Part shown: piece after piece, positions 6,528 to 15,043 of the stretch
How positions within the stretch are numbered: the first letter of the stretch is position 1
Layout of the letters: every line of letters begins with the position of its first letter
Source: Rhodospirillales bacterium
Lineage (GTDB): Bacteria; Pseudomonadota; Alphaproteobacteria; Rhodospirillales; Shumkoniaceae
Assembly: GCA_018432935.1 (NCBI GenBank)
Contig: JAHDSF010000009.1
Span: 1-39,284, forward strand
Length of the DNA stretch: 39,284 bases
Direction: 5' to 3'
The notes under the pieces: model-generated
What the model saw: the letters and a program-made list of their open reading frames with translations, nothing else
Database searches by the model: none
Told to the model about the DNA's origin: nothing
Position numbers and translations under genes: made by a program

Positions 6528-7050
6528 AATTAGGTAGTGTGTCCCTGGAATTCCGGCGGACCATCACAGCCCCTCTTCTTAGACCCGGAGCGTGACCAGC
6601 CGCGATTACGGCCATGTCCCCGGAACTCGCCGGCTACTAACGCCGCGGTGGCAGCCACTGCTGCAGCCGTCCGACATCATCTGATCGGTCGTGGAGCCAA
6701 CCTCCAGTCGGCCCACAACGTGCACCTCCAGATCAGCTGCCCGCCGGCCCCGAGCCCTGTTCACGATCGGTGTCGGCGGTGCCGCCGCCGCGCTCGGAGA
6801 CGGGGCGCAGACTGGTGTCCGCCGCACATCCCACGAGGGCGAGCGAGGTGAGCCCGGCCATCAGCAATGCGATAAATCTCTTCATGGGGAGCTCCCAGCG
6901 TTTTCGTGGATAACGAGACCGACGCCACGCAGGGAGGCTTATTTCGACGCAGCACCATCCAAGCGACTATGCCGTCTTTCCCGATGCCCTCCGCAGCCGG
7001 TTGAGCAGGGCGCGGCACGCCTTCCCATTCGTTCAACACACTACTTAACT
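6528..7050. repeat. Segment flanked by 15-bp inverted repeats
   Basis: Positions 6528-6542 (AATTAGGTAGTGTGT) and the reverse complement of 7036-7050 agree at 13 of 15 bases. They bracket 523 bp containing a small lipoprotein gene and no transposase. The arms could be remnants of insertion-sequence ends or a short non-autonomous element; no target duplication is obvious. Confidence 0.35.
6733..6885 (-). CDS. Small lipoprotein, 50 aa
   Basis: A 50-residue product beginning MKRFIALLMAG. It has a classic type II signal peptide: Lys-Arg n-region, hydrophobic stretch and lipobox LVGC, with Cys20 as the lipidation site. The mature part is about 30 residues, polar and Gly/Asp-rich without structure cues. 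GGGAG lies about 6-7 nt before the ATG. Small entericidin-like or spacer lipoproteins have this architecture, but no specific family is recognisable. It sits alone between the island boundary and the oxidase gene, inside the inverted repeats at 6528/7050. Confidence 0.6.
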   Translation of the reverse strand: MKRFIALLMAGLTSLALVGCAADTSLRPVSERGGGTADTDREQGSGPAGS

Positions 7051-7099
7051 AGCGGCGCGTTTTCCGCGCCTGACGCTGACGAGACCGCCGAGCAAGAAT

Positions 7100-7117
7100 G
7101 GCCGCCTTCGGGCGGCC
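7100..7117 (-). terminator. Candidate terminator hairpin after the oxidase gene
   Basis: GGCCGCC-TTCG-GGCGGCC is a perfect 7-bp stem with a tetraloop, 65 bp downstream of the leftward multicopper oxidase stop codon. On the minus strand only a short T-containing tract (ATTCTT) follows, so termination strength is uncertain. A second GC-rich hairpin (GGCGCG/CGCGCC, about 7053-7068) lies further downstream. Confidence 0.4.
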
Positions 7118-7181
7118 CCGGGCGAGCAACCGGCAGTACCGCCCGCCCGCCACCGTTGTCCCTTCGCCGGGTCCCCCCCCC

Positions 7182-8714
7182 TCACACCGTCAGGAACTGC
7201 CCGGCCATGCCGTTGTCCACGTGTTCGAGGATGCGGCAGTAGTAGAGAAACGGCTTCTGCGGCGCCGGTTGCCCGAAATGTACCAGCAGCTCGGTCGGCT
7301 CGCGCACCAGGACGGTGTCGCGCAGGCCCTGGTCGCGGGCCTCGGCGGGGGCGCCGCCGCGGCGCAGCACCTCGAACTGGACCCCCTGGACGTGGAACGG
7401 GTGGGCGAACATCTCGCCCGCCACCTCCCAGATCTCGACCTCGCCCAGCGGCACCCGCTCGTCGATCCGCTCCAGCGCGAAGGGGCGGCCGTTGATGCCG
7501 TGCGCCGGCACCATGCCGCCCTGGCCGAGCGCCGGCATCCCCGGCGCGCCGATGATGCCGCCCGGCGCGGGCATGCCGCCGGTGCCGATCATCCCGCCGG
7601 CGCCGCCGATCATGCCCATGTTGAGGACGAAACGGCGGCGCCGCGCGGCGCGGGCGGGATCGATCCGCTCGCGGGCCGCCAGTCGTTCCGGAATCGCCGC
7701 CGCCGCGCCGCCGCCGCCCTGCGGCTCGAAGCGCAGCACGGCAGGGAAGGGGCCCTCCGGGGCCGCGCCCGGCGCCGTGCCCTGGATCGCCGGCAGGTTG
7801 GGATCGGGCTCCGTCTGCAGGGTCGCCGGCCGGCCGTCGGCAAAGTCGACCAGGATCTCGGCGCGCTGGCCGGGGGCGAGCTGCAGCGCCCGCAGCGGCA
7901 CCGGCGCCTCGAGCAGGCCGCCGTCGCCGGCGATCCAGTGGAAGGTGCGGCCGTCGTGGAACGAGAGCGGGAAGATGCGGGCGTTGGCGCCGTTGACCAG
8001 GCGCAGCCGGACCAGGCCTGCGGGGATGCGGGCGACCGCGTCCGGCGTGCCGTTGACCAGGATGGTATCGCCGCGGCGGCCGTGCATCACGGCGCCGGTG
8101 CCGCCCGGCAGGACCAGGAGGCCGTCCTCGAACTGGCGGTCCTGGATCAGCAGCGGAAGGTCGTCGACCCCGTACTCGCCGGGCAGCCCGAGCGCCTGCT
8201 CCTCGTCGTCGGCGATGACGATCATCCCGGCCAGCCCGGCATAGACCTGCTCCGCCGTCGCCCCGTGGAGCAGGGCGTGGTAGAGCAGCGTCGCGGCCGG
8301 CTGGCGCACCGCCAGCGTCGGCTGCCAGGTCTCCCCCGGCCGGATCGGCTGGTGCGGGCCGCCGGCCTCGACGGCCGGCACCAGCAGGCCGTGCCAGTGG
8401 ACCGCGGTATCGTGCTGCCAATCGTTGGCGACCGCGATCCGGACGTCGTCGCCGCGGCGCAGGCGGAGAGTCGGACCGAGGACGTCGCCGTTGTAGCCGA
8501 GGGTGTCGCTGTGGTGGCCGGGGAAGAACTCCGTCCGCCCCGCCTGGACGCGAAGATCGACGGCGTTGCCCTGGGCGGCAGCGTCGATCAGCGGCGGAAT
8601 CCGAAGCGGCTGCGGCTCGGCGGCGCGGGCGCGCCGCGGCGGCCGCCCCGGAAGGCCGAGCGCGGCCATCAGCGAGGCGGTCCCGAAAACCATCGAGCGC
8701 CGTGTCAATCTCAT
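7182..8714 (-). CDS. Multicopper oxidase homologue with degraded type 3 copper site
   Basis: A 510-aa exported protein with a Tat-type leader (RRSMVFG at 5-11) and three cupredoxin-like domains of the CueO/FtsP type. By the CueO pattern, the type 1 ligands His438, Cys493, His498 and Met503 are all present, and the type 2 ligands His106 (HWHG) and His441 (HPFH) remain. Four of six type 3 histidines are replaced: YHALLHG has Leu148, HPFHVQG has Gln443, and YCRILEH has Tyr492 and Arg494. Oxygen reduction at a trinuclear cluster is therefore doubtful. A Met/Gly-rich insert (about 366-401) may bind copper. GGAG lies 6 nt before the ATG. The RTX gene is 123 bp upstream on the same strand. Copper binding or electron transfer in the periplasm is plausible; a SufI/FtsP-like structural role is the alternative. 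Confidence 0.85.
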   Translation of the reverse strand: MRLTRRSMVFGTASLMAALGLPGRPPRRARAAEPQPLRIPPLIDAAAQGNAVDLRVQAGRTEFFPGHHSDTLGYNGDVLGPTLRLRRGDDVRIAVANDWQHDTAVHWHGLLVPAVEAGGPHQPIRPGETWQPTLAVRQPAATLLYHALLHGATAEQVYAGLAGMIVIADDEEQALGLPGEYGVDDLPLLIQDRQFEDGLLVLPGGTGAVMHGRRGDTILVNGTPDAVARIPAGLVRLRLVNGANARIFPLSFHDGRTFHWIAGDGGLLEAPVPLRALQLAPGQRAEILVDFADGRPATLQTEPDPNLPAIQGTAPGAAPEGPFPAVLRFEPQGGGGAAAAIPERLAARERIDPARAARRRRFVLNMGMIGGAGGMIGTGGMPAPGGIIGAPGMPALGQGGMVPAHGINGRPFALERIDERVPLGEVEIWEVAGEMFAHPFHVQGVQFEVLRRGGAPAEARDQGLRDTVLVREPTELLVHFGQPAPQKPFLYYCRILEHVDNGMAGQFLTV

Positions 8715-8805
8715 GCGAAGCTCCGGCTGCCGGCGACGCCGATTCGCAACCTGGGGCGGCGCGCCCGCCGATCAAGCCTCGCCGGTGTTCGGCGTCGCGG
8801 AAGGA

Positions 8806-8824
8806 CGCCGGCGCGAAGCCGGCG
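8806..8824 (-). terminator. GC hairpin downstream of RTX gene
   Basis: CGCCGGC (8806-8812) / GCCGGCG (8818-8824) with a GCGAA loop, starting 13 bp after the RTX stop. No T-run follows on the minus strand, so it may be an mRNA-stabilising hairpin or weak terminator between the RTX gene and the oxidase gene. Confidence 0.3.
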
Positions 8825-8837
8825 CCCCGCGGGATCC

Positions 8838-10052
8838 TCAGCCGAACCCGTCGTCGCCGGCATCGGCCAGCGCCATCACAAAGTCGAGCTCGGTGACCGG
8901 CAGTTCGGTCGGACCGCTCGGCGTGCCGCGGGCGATCTCGAACAGGAGCTGGATATCGTCCTGCATGTCGTCGAGCCGCGCCTGCCCCCAGTCGAGCGCC
9001 TGCTGCGCCTTCTGCATGGCCGCGAACACCGCCTGCTCGCCGCCCGAGGTGACGATCGCGGCCGCCGCGACGCCGTCGATGCCTACGCCTTCCAAGGTGA
9101 CCTGGTCGCCGCCGCCGAGATCGAACGTGACGCCCTCGTCGTCGGGGCGGGCGGTGGCCAGGACTTCGTCGGCGCTCGTGAAATCGTATGCAGAAAAGTC
9201 GAGCCGATCCCCCGGCGAGAAGTCGGTGACCCGGTCGTGCTGGCCGCCGGGCGCGAAGTAGAAGGTGTCGGCCCCGGCGCCGCCGGTCAGGAGGTCGGCG
9301 AAGCGGCTGCCGACGAGCAGGTCGGCATCGGCGCCGCCGTCCATCACCACCCCGTCCTCGGCGAGAGTGCCGAGCAGGACGTCGCGGCCGGCGCCGCCTT
9401 CCAGGGTGGAGCCCGCGGCCAAGCCGACCAGCAGGTCCTTGCCGCCGTCACCTACCGCGCGGCACTGGTCGATGGTGACCAGGGTGTCGTCGCCGGTGCC
9501 GCCGCGGCTGGTCCCGGTGGTGGCGGCGAAGATCAGGTCGCGGCCGGCGCCGCCGTCGGCCTCGCTGCCCCGCGCCACCAGGACGTCGTTGCCGGCGTCG
9601 CCCGAGATCGCATCGTCGACCCCGGCGAACAGGATGTCGTCGCCGCTGCCGCCGCGGGCGCCGAAGTTGTCGCTCTGGCAGTACAGGAAGTCGTCGCCGG
9701 CCCCGCCGTCGGCGCCGCAGTAGTCGGACACCAGCATCATGTCGCTGCCGCGTCCGCCGGCGAAGAAGCCGTCGATGGTGTAGCCGAAAAGGCGGTCGTT
9801 CCCGTCGCCTCCCTCGAGCCGTGCCGCGTCGCCGCCCCCGGCATCGAGGTCGTCGTCGCCATCCCCGCCGCGCAGGGTCACGCCGATGTAGCCGCCGCCG
9901 TCGAGGCGGTCGTCCCCGTCCCGCCCGTCCAGGGTCTGGCTGTCGGCGGTGGCGACAAGGCGGTCGTCGCCGGGGCCGCCGGTGCGCGAAAGAGAGGCGG
10001 ACACGGCATTGTTTCCGGCAACCTCGCCGGCGTTCTGGAACTTCCTTTTCAC
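8838..10052 (-). CDS. RTX (hemolysin-type calcium-binding repeat) protein
   Basis: A 404-residue acidic protein. The GTG at 10052 is preferred because GGAGG stands about 6 nt upstream; the open frame continues to 10115. Residues about 25-285 are degenerate GGxGxDxL nonapeptide repeats that would form a calcium-binding parallel beta-roll. They are followed by the TGGAGADTFYFAPG...VTDFSPGDRLDFS module typical of the end of RTX domains, then a helical, Ala/Gln-rich tail. RTX proteins are secreted unfolded through a type I system, but no HlyB/HlyD/TolC gene is nearby. Unusually there are several Cys within the repeats (YCGADGG, YCQSDNF, QCRAVGDG). There is no catalytic domain, so it may be a surface or matrix protein rather than a toxin or protease. 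Confidence 0.85.
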   Translation of the reverse strand: MKRKFQNAGEVAGNNAVSASLSRTGGPGDDRLVATADSQTLDGRDGDDRLDGGGYIGVTLRGGDGDDDLDAGGGDAARLEGGDGNDRLFGYTIDGFFAGGRGSDMMLVSDYCGADGGAGDDFLYCQSDNFGARGGSGDDILFAGVDDAISGDAGNDVLVARGSEADGGAGRDLIFAATTGTSRGGTGDDTLVTIDQCRAVGDGGKDLLVGLAAGSTLEGGAGRDVLLGTLAEDGVVMDGGADADLLVGSRFADLLTGGAGADTFYFAPGGQHDRVTDFSPGDRLDFSAYDFTSADEVLATARPDDEGVTFDLGGGDQVTLEGVGIDGVAAAAIVTSGGEQAVFAAMQKAQQALDWGQARLDDMQDDIQLLFEIARGTPSGPTELPVTELDFVMALADAGDDGFG

Positions 10053-10304
10053 GATTGTCCTCCGCTGTTCTTGGCCTGGCAGGCGGCTGAAGCTTCTACT
10101 CCCCCCACCCCGCACGTTACCGGAGCCGTTGCGGCCCCTTCTTGTTTTGTGGGGGCTCTCGGAGGTCGGGACAACCGGCGTGGAGGGAGTAGGGATTCGG
10201 GATGGGGCACGCGGCAGCGCCTCCCCCCAAATGGGTATTCCCTTGGGGCTGGAAGGCGCCGGCGCAGCCGGCTAGAACGGCGGCAACCGGACAGGGGGAA
10301 CGCG

Positions 10305-11216
10305 ATGGCTTCAGCAATCAGGGTCGGCTTCATCGGGCTCGGCATGATGGGACGCGGCATGGCGCGCAACATCCTGGCCAAGGGGTTCCCGCTCGCGGTG
10401 CTGGGACACCGCAACCGGGCCGCCGTCGACGACCTCGTCGCCCGCGGCGCCACCGAGCGCGACACCCCGCGCGCGCTCGCCGAGGCGGCCGAAGTCGTGG
10501 TCGCGTGCGTCACCGGCGCGCCGCAGGTCGAGGAGCTGGTCTACCGCCCCTCCGGCATCCTGGAGGCGGCCCGCCCCGGCTTCGTCCTGGTCGACGCCAC
10601 CACCAGCCAGCCGGGGCTGACGCGGCGCATCGCCCGCGACCTCGCGGCGCGCGGCGCCGCCGTGGTCGACGCGCCGGTGACGCGGTCGCCCAAGGACGCC
10701 GAGGCCGGCCGCCTCAACAGCCTGGTGGGTGCGGATGCGGCGATCCTGGAAAGGGTGCGCCCGGTGCTCGACGCCTATTCCGAGACGGTGACCCATTTCG
10801 GTCCCGTGGGCGCCGGCCACACCGCCAAGCTCGTCAACAACTTCATCACCATGGGGTATGTCGCCCTGTGGGCGGAGGCGATGGCGATCTGCGCCGGCGC
10901 CGGGGTCGACCAGCGCAAGTTCTATGCCGCCGCCTCGCAAGGGGCGGCGGACAGCGGCACCGCGCGGAAGATGATCCCGCCGTTCCTGGACGGCGATCTC
11001 GGCGGCCACAAGTTCGCCGTCGCCAACGGCCTCAAGGACGTTTCCTACTTCGCCACCATGGCCGCCGAGCTCGAATTCGACAGCGCCATGGCGCCGGCGC
11101 TGCTGGCCACCTACCAGCGCGCCGTCGCTGCGGGCTTCGGCGACAAGCTGATGGCGTCGATGATGGAACTGCACGAGCAGGCCACCGGCTGGCCGGTCGT
11201 TCCCCGCAAGCAGTGA
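10305..11216 (+). CDS. NAD(P)-dependent beta-hydroxyacid dehydrogenase (HIBADH family)
   Basis: A 303-aa cytoplasmic oxidoreductase of the 3-hydroxyisobutyrate / 6-phosphogluconate dehydrogenase superfamily. The N-terminal Rossmann motif GFIGLGMMGRGMA places GxGxxG at 11-16. The substrate loop DAPVTRSPKDAEAG occupies the place of the usual DAPVSGG...GAxxG, and GHTAKLVNN contains the catalytic Lys (about 176). AGGGGGAA precedes the ATG. The changed substrate loop suggests a substrate other than 3-hydroxyisobutyrate, possibly a sugar-acid intermediate. It is adjacent to and convergent with the GntR regulator of the TRAP locus, so it likely belongs to the same catabolic pathway. The exact reaction cannot be fixed from sequence. 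Confidence 0.88.
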   Translation: MASAIRVGFIGLGMMGRGMARNILAKGFPLAVLGHRNRAAVDDLVARGATERDTPRALAEAAEVVVACVTGAPQVEELVYRPSGILEAARPGFVLVDATTSQPGLTRRIARDLAARGAAVVDAPVTRSPKDAEAGRLNSLVGADAAILERVRPVLDAYSETVTHFGPVGAGHTAKLVNNFITMGYVALWAEAMAICAGAGVDQRKFYAAASQGAADSGTARKMIPPFLDGDLGGHKFAVANGLKDVSYFATMAAELEFDSAMAPALLATYQRAVAAGFGDKLMASMMELHEQATGWPVVPRKQ

Positions 11217-11243
11217 CGCCGCTTCTGGGCGAAGGACGCGACT

Positions 11244-11966
11244 TCAGGCGATCTCGGCCTTGCGCCGGCGCCTGCGGCCGATGGGCTCGGGCACGGGCTC
11301 GACCTCCAGCGGCGGCGCAAGCTCGTCGCGGTTCTGGCGGCGCACGATCTTCCAGCCGTTGCGCAAGTGGGTGCGGATGAGCGCCTGCAGCAGGTGCGCG
11401 TCCCGGTCCTTGATCGCCAGCAGGATCTGCTCGTGCTCGCGCACGGCGCGCTCCCAGCGTGCTGGGTCGACGTTGCCGGCGAACCGGAAGCGCCGGACCC
11501 GGGCGCCCAGGCCGCGGTGCACCTTCGCCAGCTGCGGACTGCGCGCGGCGGCCACGATCGCCTCGTGGACCGCCTGGTTGGCCTTGAAGTACTCCAGCCG
11601 CTCGCCGCGGCGGAAGTGCTCGACCATCTCGCCGTGCAGACGTTCGATGGCCGCGATCTCGTCCTCGGAGGCCCGGGCGCACAGGCGATCCACCGCCATC
11701 CCCTCGAGCAGGGCAATCATCTCGAGGATGTCTTCGACATCCTGCTGGGTAAGCCGGCTGACCACCACCCCGCGATTGGGCAGCAGCGTCAGCAGGCCCT
11801 CGGCCGCCAGCACCTTGTAAGCCTCGCGCAGCGGCGTGCGCGAGATTCCCAGTTTCTCGCAGATCGCACGTTCCGTGACGTGGGACCCGGCCAGGAGCTC
11901 GCCCTCGACGATCATGTCGCGGATGCGCCCCACCACCTCTTCGTGCAGGGATGCCGTCTGAACCAT
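11244..11966 (-). CDS. GntR-family regulator, FCD subfamily
   Basis: A 240-aa transcription factor. The winged-helix GntR domain (about 8-70) includes the recognition region TERAICEKLGISRTPLREAY. The all-helical FCD ligand domain (about 75-215) carries the metal/ligand-type residues in DVEDILEMIALLEG, HEAIVAAA and REHEQILLAI. A basic tail ends the protein. The ATG at 11966 is chosen; GGAG lies about 11 nt upstream, while the in-frame GTG at 11975 sits too close to it. It is divergent from the TRAP transporter genes, and a perfect palindrome lies in the shared promoter region, so it probably represses the transporter operon until a carboxylate effector binds. Confidence 0.92.
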   Translation of the reverse strand: MVQTASLHEEVVGRIRDMIVEGELLAGSHVTERAICEKLGISRTPLREAYKVLAAEGLLTLLPNRGVVVSRLTQQDVEDILEMIALLEGMAVDRLCARASEDEIAAIERLHGEMVEHFRRGERLEYFKANQAVHEAIVAAARSPQLAKVHRGLGARVRRFRFAGNVDPARWERAVREHEQILLAIKDRDAHLLQALIRTHLRNGWKIVRRQNRDELAPPLEVEPVPEPIGRRRRRKAEIA

Positions 11967-12063
11967 CGAGGGCACGTCTCCTTCATCTCATGGTGCACGG
12001 ATGGCATACAATCATGGCATATTCAAGCGGACGGCCGCCATATTCATGGTTGACTCTGCCAAA

Positions 12064-12075
12064 ATTGCATGCAAT
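12064..12075. promoter_or_regulatory. Candidate GntR/FCD operator
   Basis: ATTGCATGCAAT is a perfect 12-bp palindrome in the divergent region between the GntR gene and the TRAP genes. It resembles TTGTATACAA-like operators of FCD-type GntR regulators. Two direct copies of ATGGCATA (about 12000-12023) upstream may be secondary half-sites. Confidence 0.55.
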
Positions 12076-12127
12076 CGTCGGATCAGCCGCAACTCCCGCG
12101 GCGGAAGAACAAGAGCGAGCGCGGGGA

Positions 12128-12667
12128 ATGGAAACGCTTCGGGTTTTGGCGGCCGCCATCGAGCCGCCGTGTCGGCTGGCACGCCGGCTTCTCGACCGGA
12201 CGCTGCTGTGGTTCTGCATCGTCGTGCTGGTCGCCATCTCGGTGATCATCATCGTCGCGGTCTTCTCGCGCACGCTGGGCGCCTCGCTGTCATGGTACGA
12301 CGAGGTCACGTCCAACCTCCTTGCCTGGCTGACCTTCTACGGTTCGGGCCTGGCCGTTCTGCGCGGATCACACCTGGACTTCGCGGCGTTCGTCAAGAAG
12401 CTTCCGGCGGCCGGTCGCGTCGCCGCGATGGTGGCCGCCAAGACGGTCACCATCGGCTTCTTCGCGACCATGGCTTACGCCGGAATGGTGATCATCGAGC
12501 TGATGGAGGGGGAAAGCCTCATCAGCCTGGAGTGGGTGCCGATGCCGCTCGTCGAATCGGCCCTGCCGATCGGGGCCGCGATCTTCATCGTGGCGGAACT
12601 GGCGACGGTGCCGAGCGCGATCCTGGCCATCGCCGGAGCCGGCCACGGCTCCGCCCCGGCGCGCTGA
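12128..12667 (+). CDS. TRAP transporter small membrane subunit (DctQ type)
   Basis: A 179-aa inner-membrane protein with four predicted helices. The first helix (about 25-48) is rich in Val/Ile, and the typical DctQ signature WYDEVTSNLLAWLTFYGSGLAVLRGSH bridges helix 2. It is the small subunit that joins the large DctM subunit in Na+-coupled uptake of a carboxylate or sugar acid delivered by DctP. The ATG at 12128 follows a purine-rich GGGGA too closely, so the ribosome binding site is weak, but the N-terminus fits the family length. It is first in an operon followed 18 bp later by dctM. Confidence 0.9.
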   Translation: METLRVLAAAIEPPCRLARRLLDRTLLWFCIVVLVAISVIIIVAVFSRTLGASLSWYDEVTSNLLAWLTFYGSGLAVLRGSHLDFAAFVKKLPAAGRVAAMVAAKTVTIGFFATMAYAGMVIIELMEGESLISLEWVPMPLVESALPIGAAIFIVAELATVPSAILAIAGAGHGSAPAR

Positions 12668-12685
12668 GGGGAGGGGGCAGGGATC

Positions 12686-13969
12686 ATGGTCATCCTCACC
12701 GTCGTCATCGCCATCCTGGCCCTGTGCGCCATCCGGGTGCCGATCGCGATTGCCATCGGCGTGGTCGGGTTGATCGGCATGGCCGCCGACAAGGGCTCCG
12801 CGACCGTCTACGATTGCGCCCTCGCCCTCTATGACGGGGCGCTGAATTTCCCGCTGCTGGCGATCCCCCTCTTCATCCTCGCCGGAGCCCTGATGAACAG
12901 CTCGGGCATCTCGCGCCGGCTGGTCAGCTTCACCACCGCGATCATCGGATTCGTGCGCGGCGGCCTGTCGATGGTCACCGTCGGGACCTCGATGATCTTC
13001 GCCGAGGTCTCCGGCTCTTCGGTGGCCGACGTGGCGGCGCTCGGCACCATTCTGATTCCGGCCATGAAGGAGCGCGGCTACAAGGCCGAATGGGCGGCGG
13101 CGGTGCAGTCCTCGGCGGCATCGCTGGCGATCATCATTCCGCCCTCGATGCCGATGATCATCTACGGGGCGATCTCCGACACCTCGATCGTCCAGCTGTT
13201 CGTCGCCGGCGTCGTCCCCGGCTTGATCGGCGGCCTCGTCATGATGACGGTCTGCTACGGTCTTGCGGTCCGCTACAACCTGCCGCGCGAGGACGCCTTC
13301 AGCCTGCGCCGCCTGTGGGCCGCCACCAGGGAAGCGAGCTGGGCCCTGACCCTGCCGGTGATCATCCTGGGCGGCATCTTCAGCGGCTTCGTCACCGCCA
13401 CCGAAGGCGCCGGGCTGGCGGTGCTCGCCTCGCTCATCATCGGCGGCTTCATCTACCGCGAGCTCGACCTCAAGCAGCTCTACCACGCCCTCAACGACGG
13501 CGTCATCCAGACCGCTGTGGTGATGCTGCTGGTGGCCGCCTCGAAGATCCTCGGTCTCTATCTCACCGCCATCCAGCTGCCGCAGCAGCTCACCGAAGGC
13601 ATGCTGGGAATCACCGGCGACAAGATGGTCATCCTCGCCCTGATCAACGTCCTGCTGCTGGTGCTGGGCATGTTCCTGCATGGCGCGGCGGCGATCATCC
13701 TGGTGGTGCCGATCCTGATGCCGATGATCCACCAGCTCGGCATCGATCCCGTCCATTTCGGCATCATCCTCACCCTCAATCTGGCGATCGGCCAGCAGAC
13801 GCCCCCGGTGGCCAGCGTGCTGGCGACCTCGTGCTCGATCGCGCGCACCGACATGCTGGAAACGACGCGCGCCAACATCCCGTTCATCATCGTCCTGGTG
13901 TCGGTGCTGCTGCTGGCGACCTACGTGCCGGCGGTGCCGCTGTCCCTGGTCGAATTCTTCTACCGATAA
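12686..13969 (+). CDS. TRAP transporter large permease (DctM type)
   Basis: A 427-aa, about 12-helix inner-membrane permease, typical length for DctM. Hallmarks include PLFILAGALMNSSGISRRLV, GTSMIFAEVSGSSVADVAALG, IIPPSMPMIIYG, TEGAGLAVLASL and, near the end, IGQQTPPVASVL. It performs Na+-driven translocation of the substrate captured by the periplasmic DctP protein. A strong GGGGAGGGGGCAGG ribosome binding site precedes the ATG. It is followed by dctP after 34 bp. Substrate cannot be deduced; neighbouring dehydrogenases suggest a hydroxy-acid or sugar acid. Confidence 0.95.
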   Translation: MVILTVVIAILALCAIRVPIAIAIGVVGLIGMAADKGSATVYDCALALYDGALNFPLLAIPLFILAGALMNSSGISRRLVSFTTAIIGFVRGGLSMVTVGTSMIFAEVSGSSVADVAALGTILIPAMKERGYKAEWAAAVQSSAASLAIIIPPSMPMIIYGAISDTSIVQLFVAGVVPGLIGGLVMMTVCYGLAVRYNLPREDAFSLRRLWAATREASWALTLPVIILGGIFSGFVTATEGAGLAVLASLIIGGFIYRELDLKQLYHALNDGVIQTAVVMLLVAASKILGLYLTAIQLPQQLTEGMLGITGDKMVILALINVLLLVLGMFLHGAAAIILVVPILMPMIHQLGIDPVHFGIILTLNLAIGQQTPPVASVLATSCSIARTDMLETTRANIPFIIVLVSVLLLATYVPAVPLSLVEFFYR

Positions 13970-14003
13970 GGCCTGAAACCCCAGCACCTCGGAGGACTCG
14001 TCC

Positions 14004-14984
14004 ATGCTGAAGTACGTCTCGTTCGCCGGCCTCGTCGCGGCCGCCCTGTCGCTTCCCGTGGCCGCCTCGGCCGAGCCGATGGAGATCGTGTTCGCCATCA
14101 GCACGCCGCAGGGCGCGATGGGCCAGGTGACCGGCCAGAGGTTCACCGACCTCTGCAACCAGAAGCTCGCCGGCAAGGCCAAGGTCGCCTACTACCACTC
14201 CGACCAGATGGGGCCCGACAAGGACCTCATGCAGAAGCTGAAGCTGGGCACCATCCATCTCACGTACATGGCCTCCGAGATGCCGCAGTACGTCGAGGAG
14301 TCGGCGATCTTCGACATGCCGTTCGTGGTCAAGGACCGCGACCACGTGCTGGCGATCGAGAAGAAGTTCGTCCGCACCGTGTTCGCCGACGCGGCCAAGA
14401 AGAAGGGCTACAAGTACATCGCCCTGTGGGAGAACGGGTTCCGCCACATCACCAACAACGTGCGTCCGATCGTCACGCCGAAGGACCTCGAGGGCATCAA
14501 GATCCGTGTCCCGCGCTCGAAGTGGCGGGTCGAGATGTTCAAGTTGTGGGGCGCCAACCCGACGCCGATGCCGTTTTCGGAAGTGTTCGTCGGCCTGCAG
14601 ACCGGCGCGCTCGACGGCCAGGAGAACCCGCTTACCCACATCTCGGCCAACAAGCTGGAAGAGGTCCAGAAGTACCTGACCATCGCCAACCACGTCTACA
14701 GCCCGAACTTCGTGCTCGCCTTCGAGAAGCACTGGGAGAAGATCCCGGCCGACATCCGCAAGGTGCTGGAAGATACCGCCGAGGAGGTCCGCCCGTGGAC
14801 CTACGAGGAGGTCGCCAAGGCCGACGCCCGCCTGGTCGACGAGCTCGCCAAGCGCGGCATGAAGGTCAACGAGGTCGACCGCGCCGCCTTCGTCGCCGCC
14901 AGCAAGCCCGTCTACGAGAAGTTCGAGGAGGACATCAAGGGCGGCAGCAAGATGATCGAGGACATCCTGAAGCTCGCCAACTGA
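14004..14984 (+). CDS. TRAP transporter substrate-binding protein (DctP type)
   Basis: A 326-aa periplasmic binding protein. The signal peptide spans about residues 1-23 (cleavage after AASA). The DctP family pattern includes the region around IRVPRSKWRVEMFKLWGANP, which carries the conserved carboxylate-binding Arg, then PMPFSEVFVGLQTGALDGQENP. It captures an organic acid in the periplasm and delivers it to DctQM. CGGAGGA lies about 8 nt before the ATG. The next gene, a SAF-domain oxidoreductase, begins 59 bp downstream and is probably cotranscribed. Confidence 0.95.
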   Translation: MLKYVSFAGLVAAALSLPVAASAEPMEIVFAISTPQGAMGQVTGQRFTDLCNQKLAGKAKVAYYHSDQMGPDKDLMQKLKLGTIHLTYMASEMPQYVEESAIFDMPFVVKDRDHVLAIEKKFVRTVFADAAKKKGYKYIALWENGFRHITNNVRPIVTPKDLEGIKIRVPRSKWRVEMFKLWGANPTPMPFSEVFVGLQTGALDGQENPLTHISANKLEEVQKYLTIANHVYSPNFVLAFEKHWEKIPADIRKVLEDTAEEVRPWTYEEVAKADARLVDELAKRGMKVNEVDRAAFVAASKPVYEKFEEDIKGGSKMIEDILKLAN

Positions 14985-15043
14985 TCCGAAAGCTCCGGGG
15001 GCGTCGCCGGTGCGGCGCCCCCTCGATCCCATCAGCGATAGGA

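Noticed and set aside
7098-11216. A 1372-codon rightward open frame spanning the oxidase and RTX region
   Set aside because: Only its last 303 codons (10305-11216) encode a recognisable protein with its own ribosome binding site; the rest is antisense to the oxidase and RTX genes, an artefact of GC-rich codon use.
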